From Eubacteriales bacterium (GTDB taxonomy: Bacteria; Bacillota_A; Clostridia; Lachnospirales; Lachnospiraceae), in contig JAUNAE010000255.1 of assembly GCA_030527765.1 (NCBI GenBank), positions 1-5,524 on the forward strand: a stretch of DNA of 5,524 nucleotides, written 5' to 3'. The position numbers were made by a program, and so were the translations under genes. This document shows, in pieces, positions 1-5,524 of the stretch; the first letter of the stretch is position 1; every line of letters begins with the position of its first letter. Below the pieces are notes generated by a model. The model made no database searches. It was not told the origin of the DNA and worked only from the letters and a program-made list of their open reading frames with translations.

Positions 1-400
1 GGAAACCCAGGCCGCATTTCTCAAACTTCATCCGTATGTAAGGAATGATGGCATAGGACAGCCGCCAAAGCGGAAAGAACCCTGCATAATGGGGGCGGCT
101 TCCGGGAATCTCCCGGTAATTTTCTTTGCGATCCTTTACCTTGAAGAACTGCCAAGCTGCCCAGGAATAGCAGTCCCAGACCAGCATTTTCAGCATATCG
201 CTTTTTGCGACGGCACCGTAGCTTCCCTCATACAGAACTTCGTAAGGACTGCGTGGGATTTTCAGTGCATCCGGATATTTCTCTGCCAGCTCTTTGGGCA
301 GAGCATAGAAAAGTGTCAGCCAGGAAATATCATCATCCTGGGCAATTTCGATGATCTCACCGGGCAGCACCACGATGAATCCTTGCGGGGATTTTGCCAT
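1..400 (-). CDS. Hypothetical protein, N-terminal part (cut by window edge)
   Basis: An open frame of 133 codons runs from an ATG at 400-398 to the left edge without a stop, so the C-terminus is missing. The start is well supported: AGGAGG lies 7 nt upstream (408-413). The visible protein begins MAKSPQGFIVVLPGEIIEIA. It is rich in aromatic residues (DISWLTLFYALP near residues 24-35, a WDCYSWAAWQFF segment around residues 75-86) and in the second half carries charged and basic stretches (KVKDRKENYRE). There is no signal peptide and no clear membrane helix, so it is probably cytoplasmic. I do not recognise the family and assign no function. It follows the LacI-family gene on the same strand after a 140-nt gap that includes a hairpin-forming leader. 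It may therefore be a separate transcription unit and need not belong to the maltodextrin pathway. Confidence 0.8.
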   Translation of the reverse strand, partial: MAKSPQGFIVVLPGEIIEIAQDDDISWLTLFYALPKELAEKYPDALKIPRSPYEVLYEGSYGAVAKSDMLKMLVWDCYSWAAWQFFKVKDRKENYREIPGSRPHYAGFFPLWRLSYAIIPYIRMKFEKCGLGF

Positions 401-407
401 TGCTTCA

Positions 408-413
408 CCTCCT
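408..413 (-). promoter_or_regulatory. Ribosome binding site of the hypothetical gene
   Basis: On the minus strand the sequence is AGGAGGTGA followed by an ATG, with 7 nt between AGGAGG and the start codon. This near-perfect Shine-Dalgarno fixes the start of the left-edge gene at position 400. It also supports the gene being real despite its missing end. Confidence 0.8.
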
Positions 414-420
414 ATTTTCG

Positions 421-443
421 ATAGTAGAATACCCCTCTACTAT
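421..443 (-). repeat. Perfect 8-bp inverted repeat in the leader of the left-edge gene
   Basis: The arms ATAGTAGA (421-428) and TCTACTAT (436-443) are exact reverse complements around a 7-nt loop. On the minus strand the loop reads GGGGTAT. It sits 7 nt upstream of the AGGAGG of the left-edge gene. It could form an AU-rich hairpin in the 5' leader or act as a DNA operator. No U-run follows, so it is not an intrinsic terminator. Its AGTAGAGGGG core also occurs in the other intergenic gap at 1602-1610. Confidence 0.6.
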
Positions 444-464
444 ATATGGCTTGGGAAAGACCAA

Positions 465-494
465 ATTGTTCCAATGTTTGTGAAAATTTATCAA
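465..494 (-). promoter_or_regulatory. Weak candidate promoter for the left-edge gene
   Basis: On the minus strand TTGATA (494-489) is followed after 18 nt by AACAAT (470-465), a tolerable sigma-A -35/-10 pair. It would give a leader of roughly 55-60 nt containing the 421-443 hairpin. The -10 is a poor match and overlaps a short palindrome, ATTG-TTC-CAAT (465-475), which could be a protein-binding site. The rest of the 401-540 gap is AT-rich, and I see no convincing terminator for the preceding LacI-family gene in it. Readthrough from that gene is an alternative to a separate promoter. Confidence 0.25.
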
Positions 495-540
495 TATTTT
501 TTCGCCATACCAATGATTACAACGAATGGTGTTTTTGTGG

Positions 541-1548
541 TCATTTTGTAGATTGACGCGCAATTACATTAGAAGTTGTAACGTATGTTTGAATCTGCAT
601 GTTAGGGTGACGGATGATGTCCAACAGAGACTTTGCTGCTTGGGCACCCATATCCCGCACATTGATGTCGACCACAGTCAGTTGCGGTTCGATGATCTGA
701 GAAAAGGGATAATCATCAAAAGCCATGACACCAATATCCTGCGGAATTATCATCCCCATGTCACGGATTGCATCAACACAGCCAAGGGCAATATAGTTGT
801 TTGCGCAAATAACAGCATCAGGGAGGGGTTTCTGATTAAGCAGATTCTTCGTCATACGATAACCTTCTGCCCGGGTAGAATCGCCCAACCAGATGTTTTT
901 ATCTTCCAACTGGATTCCGCGGCCAGATAGTCCTTGCTTCACACCGTTCAACCGATGGGTAGATCCAAGGTCATAGGACTTACCACCAATGAAGGCAATA
1001 TTTCGATAGCCTCTGGACAACAAATAGGACGCAGCTACTGTGCCGGAATAGGTGTTGTTATTGTCAATCCAACAGACCTGACTATCAAAGTCCGGCATGC
1101 CCAAAATAATGTGCGGGAACTGAAGCTGTGTCAGTAATGCGGCTAGTGGGTGGGACATAATTCCCACATGAACGGCAATACCGTCTGCACTTTTCCGGGA
1201 GATGATTTCCTTTGCAAGGGCACACGCAGAGGTGCTGTCGGTGCCATGAAGCACCAAACGGTATCCCCTTTTTCTCAGAGACTCTTCCAATCCGGCAACA
1301 ATTTCGAACATATGGGGATTCTGAAATGCAGTGTTGGGAGACATCCCCGCTAGAAGAACGATCGTTTTTGTATCACCTGTGGCAAAACTTTGAGCGCTGG
1401 CATTGGGATAGTAGTTCAGTTCCTCCATGACCTTACGCACATGCTCTGCTGTCTTTTCGGAAATGCTGTAATGGCCGTTGATGACTTTGGAAACCGTGGA
1501 TACGGACACGCCCGCGACCTCAGCTACCTTTCGAATGGTGACCTTCAT
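541..1548 (-). CDS. LacI-family transcriptional repressor, likely regulator of the maltodextrin operon
   Basis: The protein is 335 aa, the usual length for LacI/GalR repressors. Residues 4-23 form the helix-turn-helix (VTIRKVAEVAGVSVSTVSKV) and end in the typical VING; the specificity positions equivalent to LacI 17, 18 and 22 are V16, S17 and K21. A hinge around residues 46-56 (NYYPNASAQSF) leads into a periplasmic-binding-protein-like sensor domain (about 61-330) with the family hallmarks GYRNIAFIGG (180-189), DAVICANNYIALG (244-256) and VMAFDD (274-279). I place the start at the ATG at 1548-1546 because AAGGGGTGA lies 5 nt upstream; a GTG three codons earlier falls inside that ribosome binding site. 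The gene lies 69 nt downstream of the amylase gene on the same strand. By family precedent it would bind an operator near malE and be released by maltose or a related sugar, but the ligand cannot be read from the sequence. One oddity is that the hinge leucine normally inserted into the operator minor groove is Phe55. Confidence 0.93.
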   Translation of the reverse strand: MKVTIRKVAEVAGVSVSTVSKVINGHYSISEKTAEHVRKVMEELNYYPNASAQSFATGDTKTIVLLAGMSPNTAFQNPHMFEIVAGLEESLRKRGYRLVLHGTDSTSACALAKEIISRKSADGIAVHVGIMSHPLAALLTQLQFPHIILGMPDFDSQVCWIDNNNTYSGTVAASYLLSRGYRNIAFIGGKSYDLGSTHRLNGVKQGLSGRGIQLEDKNIWLGDSTRAEGYRMTKNLLNQKPLPDAVICANNYIALGCVDAIRDMGMIIPQDIGVMAFDDYPFSQIIEPQLTVVDINVRDMGAQAAKSLLDIIRHPNMQIQTYVTTSNVIARQSTK

Positions 1549-1553
1549 AGTTT

Positions 1554-1562
1554 TCACCCCTT
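1554..1562 (-). promoter_or_regulatory. Ribosome binding site deciding the lacI-family start
   Basis: The minus-strand sequence AAGGGGTGA precedes the ATG at 1548 by 5 nt, or 8 nt measured from AGGGG. The in-frame GTG at 1557-1555 is part of this element and has no usable ribosome binding site of its own. The ATG, giving MKVTIRKVAE, is therefore preferred. Confidence 0.7.
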
Positions 1563-1572
1563 ATCTATGGGT

Positions 1573-1601
1573 AATATAGCATAGTTTCCCCCTCTATGGA
1601 A
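1573..1601 (-). promoter_or_regulatory. Candidate extended -10 promoter of the LacI-family gene
   Basis: On the minus strand TATATT (1578-1573) differs from TATAAT at one position and is preceded by TG with one intervening base (TGCTATATT), an extended -10 motif. Seventeen nt upstream lies TTCCAT (1601-1596), a weak -35, which an extended -10 can tolerate. Transcription would start near 1566, leaving a leader of under 20 nt with the ribosome binding site. The -35 and spacer lie inside the inverted repeat at 1585-1614, so occupancy of that repeat could control this promoter. Confidence 0.45.
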
Positions 1602-1614
1602 GTAGAGGGGGAAA
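1585..1614 (-). repeat. Perfect 12-bp inverted repeat between the amylase and lacI-family genes
   Basis: The arms TTTCCCCCTCTA (1585-1596) and TAGAGGGGGAAA (1603-1614) are exact reverse complements with a 6-nt loop (TGGAAG on the plus strand). The element begins 3 nt after the amylase stop codon. In RNA it would make a stable hairpin with a run of five G-C pairs, which could protect the 3' end of the operon transcript or slow transcription. No U-tract follows on either strand (the minus strand continues CTATGC), so it is not a standard intrinsic terminator. As DNA it overlaps the presumed lacI promoter and could be an operator. Confidence 0.75.
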
Positions 1615-1617
1615 AGT

Positions 1618-3342
1618 TTATGCTTCGCAGGAGGAAAAAACTGCAAAGCCGCTGGCTTCCAAAGTTCCATCATTTAGGCCATTAGCCCAGTACAATGTTC
1701 CTTTGATCTCAGAAAGTTCGGCGCTGTTCTTCCCGTGGTTGATGCATACGGTAATTACCTCATTCTCCAGTTTCCTTGTATAAACAAGAAGACCACTTCC
1801 GGCTTCGGCAGATACCATTCGTAAATCACCACGGCGCAGGGCTGAAAATTCATGACGCATAGCGATGGCTTTCCTGAAGAACGCACGAAGATCTGTATCT
1901 CCACCATTCCATGGCATGGGATGCCGGTATTCCTCTTCCAGAATGCCTTGGATGCCCAGCTCATCGCCATAGAACACCGTGGGCATACCCACAAAGGTCA
2001 TCATAAAAAGAATGGATAGTTTGTACTTAGTGGTATCGCCGTTGCACAGGGAAAGGAAGCGGCTCACATCGTGGCTGTCCAGGAGATTGAGCTGCGCCGG
2101 AACCGTCTGCACCCGGTAGCGCATCAGCATATTGGTGATTCGCCCCGCAAAGTCTGCAGCATCAATGGACTGCTCTGCAAAAAACAGGTTGCAATGTTTC
2201 CGGAAATCGTAGTTCATGGCAGAGTCAAACATATCTCCTTGGAGCCAGTGGTTGGCACTCTCCCAGACCTCTCCAATCAGCAAAGCATCCTGGTTCACTT
2301 CTTTGACAGCCTTTCTGAAGGCCCTCCAGAAGCCGTTGTCCACCTCGCTGGCAACATCCAGGCGCCAGCCGTCAATGCCAAATTCTTCGACCCAATAACG
2401 TCCTACCTTGCAGAAATAGTCACGTACTTCGGGATTGGCGGTATCCAGTTTCGGCATCATCCGTTCGTAGGCAAAGCAGGCATATGTGGGATAGATTTCC
2501 GGATTTTCAGGGCGTTCTACAGGGAATTCCAGATGATAGAACCAGTCACAGTATTTTGACTTTTCCTGGTTGCGCACCACATCATCAAAGGCAAAGAAAT
2601 ACCAGCCGCAGTGGTTGAATACACCGTCGATGATAATACGGATTCCGTTTGCGTGAAGGGTGGCCACCATCTCCCGGAAGGCTTCATCACCGCCGAAAAC
2701 AGGATCGATGTGGAAATAGTCCAGCAGATCGTATTTGTGGTACTCCCCTGCTGCGAAAATGGGATTGACATACACACAGTTGATGCCGAGGTCTTTCAGG
2801 TAATCCACATTTTCTGCAACACCCCGAAGCGTACCGCCCAGCTTGCCTTTAACGGTCTGGCCATGGTAATCCATCTGGGCAGATTCCAGAGAAATATGTT
2901 TATGAGAGGTTGCAAAGCTGTCCGGGAAGATGTTGTAGACCACTGCATCATGAACCCAGTCAGGAACCTTCGCAATGTCTGCCCGGTGGTTGAAGGGCAG
3001 TTTGAAATACTGGGAGCGGTCATCGACCAGATGATCAGTGAACACATCACCATAATACAGCTTGGTTTCTGTTCCATCGTCCAGTTCAAAGTAGTAATAG
3101 ACCCGGTTGTAGGGGCTGTTCACAATTACCTGCCAGTAGTCATGCAGCAGGTCACTGGCAACCCTCTCCATGGGAGCAGGAGTGAAGATAATGGGTGTCA
3201 CCCGGCAGGCGGTGTCGCCGTAGTAAAGGGTCACACGCTTTAGATCACCCCTGGAAGACCGCATCCGGTAGACGATGTGGTTCTCGTCCAGGCCGTGGCA
3301 GTATTCGGACATGGGAATGTGGAGAACTCCGTCCAGTCTCAT
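1618..3342 (-). CDS. Cytoplasmic GH13 alpha-glucosidic hydrolase, neopullulanase/cyclomaltodextrinase type
   Basis: The protein is 574 aa, close to the usual size of GH13 subfamily 20 enzymes (neopullulanase, cyclomaltodextrinase, maltogenic amylase), which hydrolyse maltodextrins, cyclodextrins and often pullulan. Residues about 1-120 look like the CBM34-type N-terminal beta domain, which usually mediates dimerisation. The (beta/alpha)8 barrel starts near DAVVYNIFPDSF (132-143), followed by VNPIF (192-196) and HKYD (202-205). The conserved GH13 regions are present: DGVFNH (239-244); GWRLDV with nucleophile Asp329; GEVW with acid/base Glu358; DSHD with Asp425. The subfamily marker appears as MPKLD (296-300) rather than the common MPKLN. 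A C-terminal beta domain covers roughly 505-574. There is no signal peptide, so it should act inside the cell on imported oligosaccharides. The start ATG overlaps the malG stop by 4 nt, with GGGAGG just upstream; an upstream in-frame ATG would lie deep inside malG. Exact substrate preference is not readable from the sequence. Confidence 0.95.
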   Translation of the reverse strand: MRLDGVLHIPMSEYCHGLDENHIVYRMRSSRGDLKRVTLYYGDTACRVTPIIFTPAPMERVASDLLHDYWQVIVNSPYNRVYYYFELDDGTETKLYYGDVFTDHLVDDRSQYFKLPFNHRADIAKVPDWVHDAVVYNIFPDSFATSHKHISLESAQMDYHGQTVKGKLGGTLRGVAENVDYLKDLGINCVYVNPIFAAGEYHKYDLLDYFHIDPVFGGDEAFREMVATLHANGIRIIIDGVFNHCGWYFFAFDDVVRNQEKSKYCDWFYHLEFPVERPENPEIYPTYACFAYERMMPKLDTANPEVRDYFCKVGRYWVEEFGIDGWRLDVASEVDNGFWRAFRKAVKEVNQDALLIGEVWESANHWLQGDMFDSAMNYDFRKHCNLFFAEQSIDAADFAGRITNMLMRYRVQTVPAQLNLLDSHDVSRFLSLCNGDTTKYKLSILFMMTFVGMPTVFYGDELGIQGILEEEYRHPMPWNGGDTDLRAFFRKAIAMRHEFSALRRGDLRMVSAEAGSGLLVYTRKLENEVITVCINHGKNSAELSEIKGTLYWANGLNDGTLEASGFAVFSSCEA

Positions 3343-4184
3343 CCTTTCACACCTCCCGCAGTCAGGCCGGAAGTCATATACTTCTGGCACTTGAAGAAGA
3401 TAATCAGCACCGGGATGGATACCGTGATGGAAGCTGCGGCAAATACAGGCCAACTGCCGGTCATTTCCGTAGCCTGCAGGGAATTAAGTCCTGCGGCAAG
3501 AGTATACTTGCTTTCGCCGGTCATGAAAGTCGTTGCATAGATGTACTCGTTCCAGACATAGATCAGCACCTGCAATGCGGTGGTGATGATGCTGGGTTTT
3601 GCAAGCGGCAACACGATCTTCATGACTACCTGAATGTCGCTGGCTCCGTCGATCTTGGCAGCTTCCTCAATTTCGGTCGGAATCGTATCAAAGTATCCCT
3701 TGGTATTCCAAAGGCTAAACACTGCCATGGTGCCGGTGTAGACAAGGATCAGACCAACCCGGTGATTGACAAGTCCCATGGGCCGCAGCAGACGGTAGAT
3801 GGCGAACATGGAAAGGATCGCCGGGAAGGAGTTAAGCAGGACAAGACATTTCAGGATGGTTTTCCGGCCCGGGAATCTTCTGCGGGAGAAGCAGTAGGCC
3901 GCAGGTACTGCAATCAGCAGGGACAAAGATACAGTAACTATGGCAAGAAATACTGTGTTCTTGAACCAGGTCAGGATATCCTCTCCGAAGATGACCTCTT
4001 TGTAGTTATCCAAGGTAAAGTCCTTGGGGATAAAGGAAAAATCGGAGCTGAGCAGGCTATTCTGTCCGCTTAAGGAAACGCTGACCGCATAGAGGATGGG
4101 AATAAGGGTAACGAAGCAAAGCACAATGAAGAAGATATTCAGTGCAGTTAAGCCGATACCCTCTCGGATCTGTTTTTTCGTCAT
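3339..4184 (-). CDS. malG: Maltodextrin-type ABC transporter permease, MalG-like
   Basis: The protein is 281 aa, standard for MalG-type inner subunits of carbohydrate ABC importers (CUT1 family). About six hydrophobic segments are visible, near residues 13-33, 72-98, 110-132, 142-160, 198-217 and 246-265. The cytoplasmic EAA loop that docks with the ATPase is clear: EEAAKIDGAS (173-182) followed by LPLAKP (192-197). KGYFDTIP (162-169) just before it is also typical of MalG. The protein would form the membrane channel with the MalF-like protein and receive substrate from the binding protein. Its ATG overlaps the malF stop by 4 nt and has a GGAGGG ribosome binding site about 6 nt upstream; its own stop overlaps the amylase start in the same way. 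The maltodextrin assignment rests on family resemblance plus the adjacent amylase. Related CUT1 systems carry other oligosaccharides. Confidence 0.94.
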   Translation of the reverse strand: MTKKQIREGIGLTALNIFFIVLCFVTLIPILYAVSVSLSGQNSLLSSDFSFIPKDFTLDNYKEVIFGEDILTWFKNTVFLAIVTVSLSLLIAVPAAYCFSRRRFPGRKTILKCLVLLNSFPAILSMFAIYRLLRPMGLVNHRVGLILVYTGTMAVFSLWNTKGYFDTIPTEIEEAAKIDGASDIQVVMKIVLPLAKPSIITTALQVLIYVWNEYIYATTFMTGESKYTLAAGLNSLQATEMTGSWPVFAAASITVSIPVLIIFFKCQKYMTSGLTAGGVKG

Positions 4185-5074
4185 CTGTCACCCTCCTCCT
4201 TCATCTGATACTTGGCAGAGAACACAAGCAGCAGAATGAAAATGATAATAGAAATGGCAGAAGAATAACCGTAGTTATTAGTGATAAATGCGTTTTCGTA
4301 TGCGTAGGTCAGGATGGTATGGAATCCGGAACCGGTTTTGGCACCTGCCTGCTGGGTCAGCAGATACACCACATCGAACTGCTTGAAGGTCGTAAAGACT
4401 GTAATGATAACCGCAGGAGAAATGATGGGTGTGATGGCAGGGATCGTGATATACCGGGTACGGTCCAACCATGTGGCACCGTCCAGAATGGCACTTTCAA
4501 AGTAGCTGCGGTCGATGGACTGCATAGCACCATCCATGATCATAATCATAAAAGGCAGTGCCAGCCAGAGATTCACGACAGTACAGCAAATAAAGGCAGA
4601 CACATCGTTACTCAGCCACCGGACTGTTTCCTGTCCCAGCTTTTCCATCCACTGATTCAGAAGACCAAACTGGGTATTGAACATGCCGGTCTTCCACAGC
4701 AGGATGGACACATAACCGGGCATCGCCCAGGGGAACATCAGAAGTGTCTTATATAGCTTGCGCAGTTTTAACTTCTGGATATTCAGCAGGCTTACCAGAA
4801 CAAATGCGATCACAAGCTGCAACACCATATTGACCGCTGTCCAAAGAATCGTTGCAAACAGTGCAGACAGGAAACCGGAATCAAAGACAAACAGCGCCCG
4901 GATGTAATTCTCCATACCGATGATGGTAAAATCGAACCAGTGGTACACATTCATGTTGGTCAGAGATATGTAACCGGTGTAGAGGATCGGAAATACCACC
5001 ATCAGGGCGATGAGGATCAAGGACGGGCTGGACCACGCATATGAAATTAGAGTATCTTTTTTGCGGTTTTTCAT
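4181..5074 (-). CDS. malF: Maltodextrin-type ABC transporter permease, MalF-like
   Basis: The protein is 297 aa, the compact form usual in Gram-positives, without the large periplasmic loop of E. coli MalF (514 aa). A short basic start (MKNRKK) precedes hydrophobic segments near residues 18-38, 71-98, 108-127, 158-182, 213-232 and 269-287. The EAA-type loop reads ESAILDGA (193-200), then IPAITP (211-216); the first alanine is replaced by Ser194, a mild variation. The C-terminal part (FDVVYLLT, later YGYSSA) is typical of this subunit. It would pair with the MalG-like subunit as the membrane channel. The ATG is preceded by GGAGG at 8 nt, and the gene starts 17 nt after the binding-protein stop. 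No ATPase gene lies nearby in this window. Gram-positive systems of this type commonly share one MsmX/UgpC-like ATPase encoded elsewhere, an inference for this genome. Confidence 0.94.
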   Translation of the reverse strand: MKNRKKDTLISYAWSSPSLILIALMVVFPILYTGYISLTNMNVYHWFDFTIIGMENYIRALFVFDSGFLSALFATILWTAVNMVLQLVIAFVLVSLLNIQKLKLRKLYKTLLMFPWAMPGYVSILLWKTGMFNTQFGLLNQWMEKLGQETVRWLSNDVSAFICCTVVNLWLALPFMIMIMDGAMQSIDRSYFESAILDGATWLDRTRYITIPAITPIISPAVIITVFTTFKQFDVVYLLTQQAGAKTGSGFHTILTYAYENAFITNNYGYSSAISIIIFILLLVFSAKYQMKEEGDR

Positions 5075-5091
5075 AGGCGAAGCCTCCAGTT

Positions 5092-5524
5092 TTACTTCAT
5101 GGCATCGATCAGCTGATTTGCCTGCTTCAGTGCAGCATCGAAGCTCTCGTTAATGTCTTTACCGGACAGGTTCACGTCGGTCAGCAGGTTGCCAACAACC
5201 GTCCACATGACATCCATTTCAGGAATATTGGGCATAGGCACAGCAATTTCCGCCGTGGTACGCATGGACTGGACTAGTTCATCATTTGCTACCCGCTCAT
5301 CGTCATAGCACAGAGCATTTGCTGGTGCGCAGCCACTGGCAAGGGCCAGATCGATGCCGATGGTGGGGTCAGTCAATACCGCAAGGAGTTTCTTCACGGC
5401 ATCTGTCTTCTGTTCAGCTGCAAAGTTCAGAACATGGATACCCTGGACACCGGAATAAGGTGCCAGAGCCTGACCGGTGGAATCAACGATAGGCATAGAT
5501 GCGATACCCAGATCGATCTCAGCC
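5092..5524 (-). CDS. malE: Maltodextrin-type solute-binding protein, C-terminal part (cut by window edge)
   Basis: The last 143 codons of a family 1 solute-binding protein are present; the N-terminus, with any lipoprotein signal, lies beyond the right edge. The visible part has the usual features of the closing lobe: GIASMPIVDS, then PYSGVQGIHVLNFA, a helix with KKLLAVLTD, and near the end MPNIPEM followed by W. The last matches the MPNIPQM and adjacent sugar-stacking Trp of E. coli maltose-binding protein, which makes a malto-oligosaccharide ligand plausible. It would be an extracytoplasmic, membrane-anchored receptor delivering substrate to the two permeases. It ends in TAA, 17 nt before malF, so it is the promoter-proximal gene of those visible. 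The operon promoter and any LacI-type operator would be upstream of it, outside this window. Confidence 0.9.
   Translation of the reverse strand, partial: AEIDLGIASMPIVDSTGQALAPYSGVQGIHVLNFAAEQKTDAVKKLLAVLTDPTIGIDLALASGCAPANALCYDDERVANDELVQSMRTTAEIAVPMPNIPEMDVMWTVVGNLLTDVNLSGKDINESFDAALKQANQLIDAMK

Noticed and set aside
401..540. CcpA-type cre site or riboswitch in the gap before the left-edge gene
   Set aside because: I see no TGNAANCGNTNNCA-like palindrome and no conserved riboswitch architecture, only a short hairpin and a small palindrome.
1549..1557. GTG start three codons upstream for the LacI-family protein
   Set aside because: The GTG is part of the AAGGGGTGA ribosome binding site for the ATG at 1548, and the family normally begins with the MKVTI-type sequence directly at the ATG.
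1585..1614. Standard Rho-independent terminator at the end of the amylase gene
   Set aside because: The stem is strong, but neither strand has the following U-run, so it is annotated only as an inverted repeat with an open role.
2071..3243. Plus-strand open frames opposite the amylase gene (about 2071-2559 and 2611-3243)
   Set aside because: They are shadows of the well-supported GH13 gene, with no recognisable domain or convincing ribosome binding site.
3343..3453. A 37-residue N-terminal extension of the amylase reading frame, starting from an ATG at 3453
   Set aside because: It lies entirely inside malG in another frame. The ATG at 3342 has a GGGAGG ribosome binding site and the same ATGA overlap seen at malF/malG.
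3195..4073. Long plus-strand open frame of 292 codons opposite malG and the amylase start
   Set aside because: It is antisense to two clear genes, its product has no recognisable domain, and its composition looks like the complement of codon-biased genes.
1..5524. CRISPR array, mobile element, tRNA or defence system
   Set aside because: There are no regularly spaced repeats, transposase-like genes, terminal repeats or tRNA-like folds; all but the small gaps is explained by transport, amylase, regulator and one unknown gene.

Overview
The window looks like part of a bacterial chromosome from a low-to-moderate GC Gram-positive, most likely a gut-type clostridial Firmicute. The pointers are strong AGGAGG-type ribosome binding sites, tightly packed genes, a GH13_20-type cytoplasmic amylase attached to a MalEFG transporter, and no ATPase gene between the transporter genes. 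The lineage is an inference; the sequence has no 16S or other taxonomic marker.

All supported genes lie on the minus strand, so the locus reads from right to left: the C-terminal part of a maltodextrin-type solute-binding protein (5092-5524, cut by the window edge), a MalF-like permease (4181-5074), a MalG-like permease (3339-4184), a neopullulanase/cyclomaltodextrinase-type GH13 enzyme (1618-3342), a LacI-family repressor (541-1548), and the N-terminal part of an unrecognised protein (1-400, cut by the window edge). The first four form a compact operon: 17 nt separate malE and malF, and malF/malG and malG/amylase each overlap by 4 nt (ATGA), which suggests translational coupling.

Functional reading: the lipoprotein-type binding protein would capture maltodextrins outside the cell, and MalF/MalG would carry them through the membrane. 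They probably use a shared MsmX/UgpC-type ATPase encoded elsewhere, since none is seen here. The amylase has no signal peptide and would cleave the imported oligosaccharides in the cytoplasm. The LacI-family protein is the obvious local regulator. It appears to have its own extended -10 promoter in the 69-nt gap after the amylase gene, and a perfect 12-bp inverted repeat overlaps that promoter.

The two intergenic gaps (401-540 and 1549-1617) hold most of the unexplained structure: two perfect inverted repeats, a shared 10-mer (AGTAGAGGGG), and a degenerate direct repeat spanning the lacI promoter and ribosome binding site. I see no RNA gene, mobile element, CRISPR array or defence system, and no stretch over 300 nt without a gene. 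The locus is largely an ordinary maltodextrin utilisation cluster. The parts worth a second look are the regulatory repeats and the unknown gene at the left edge.
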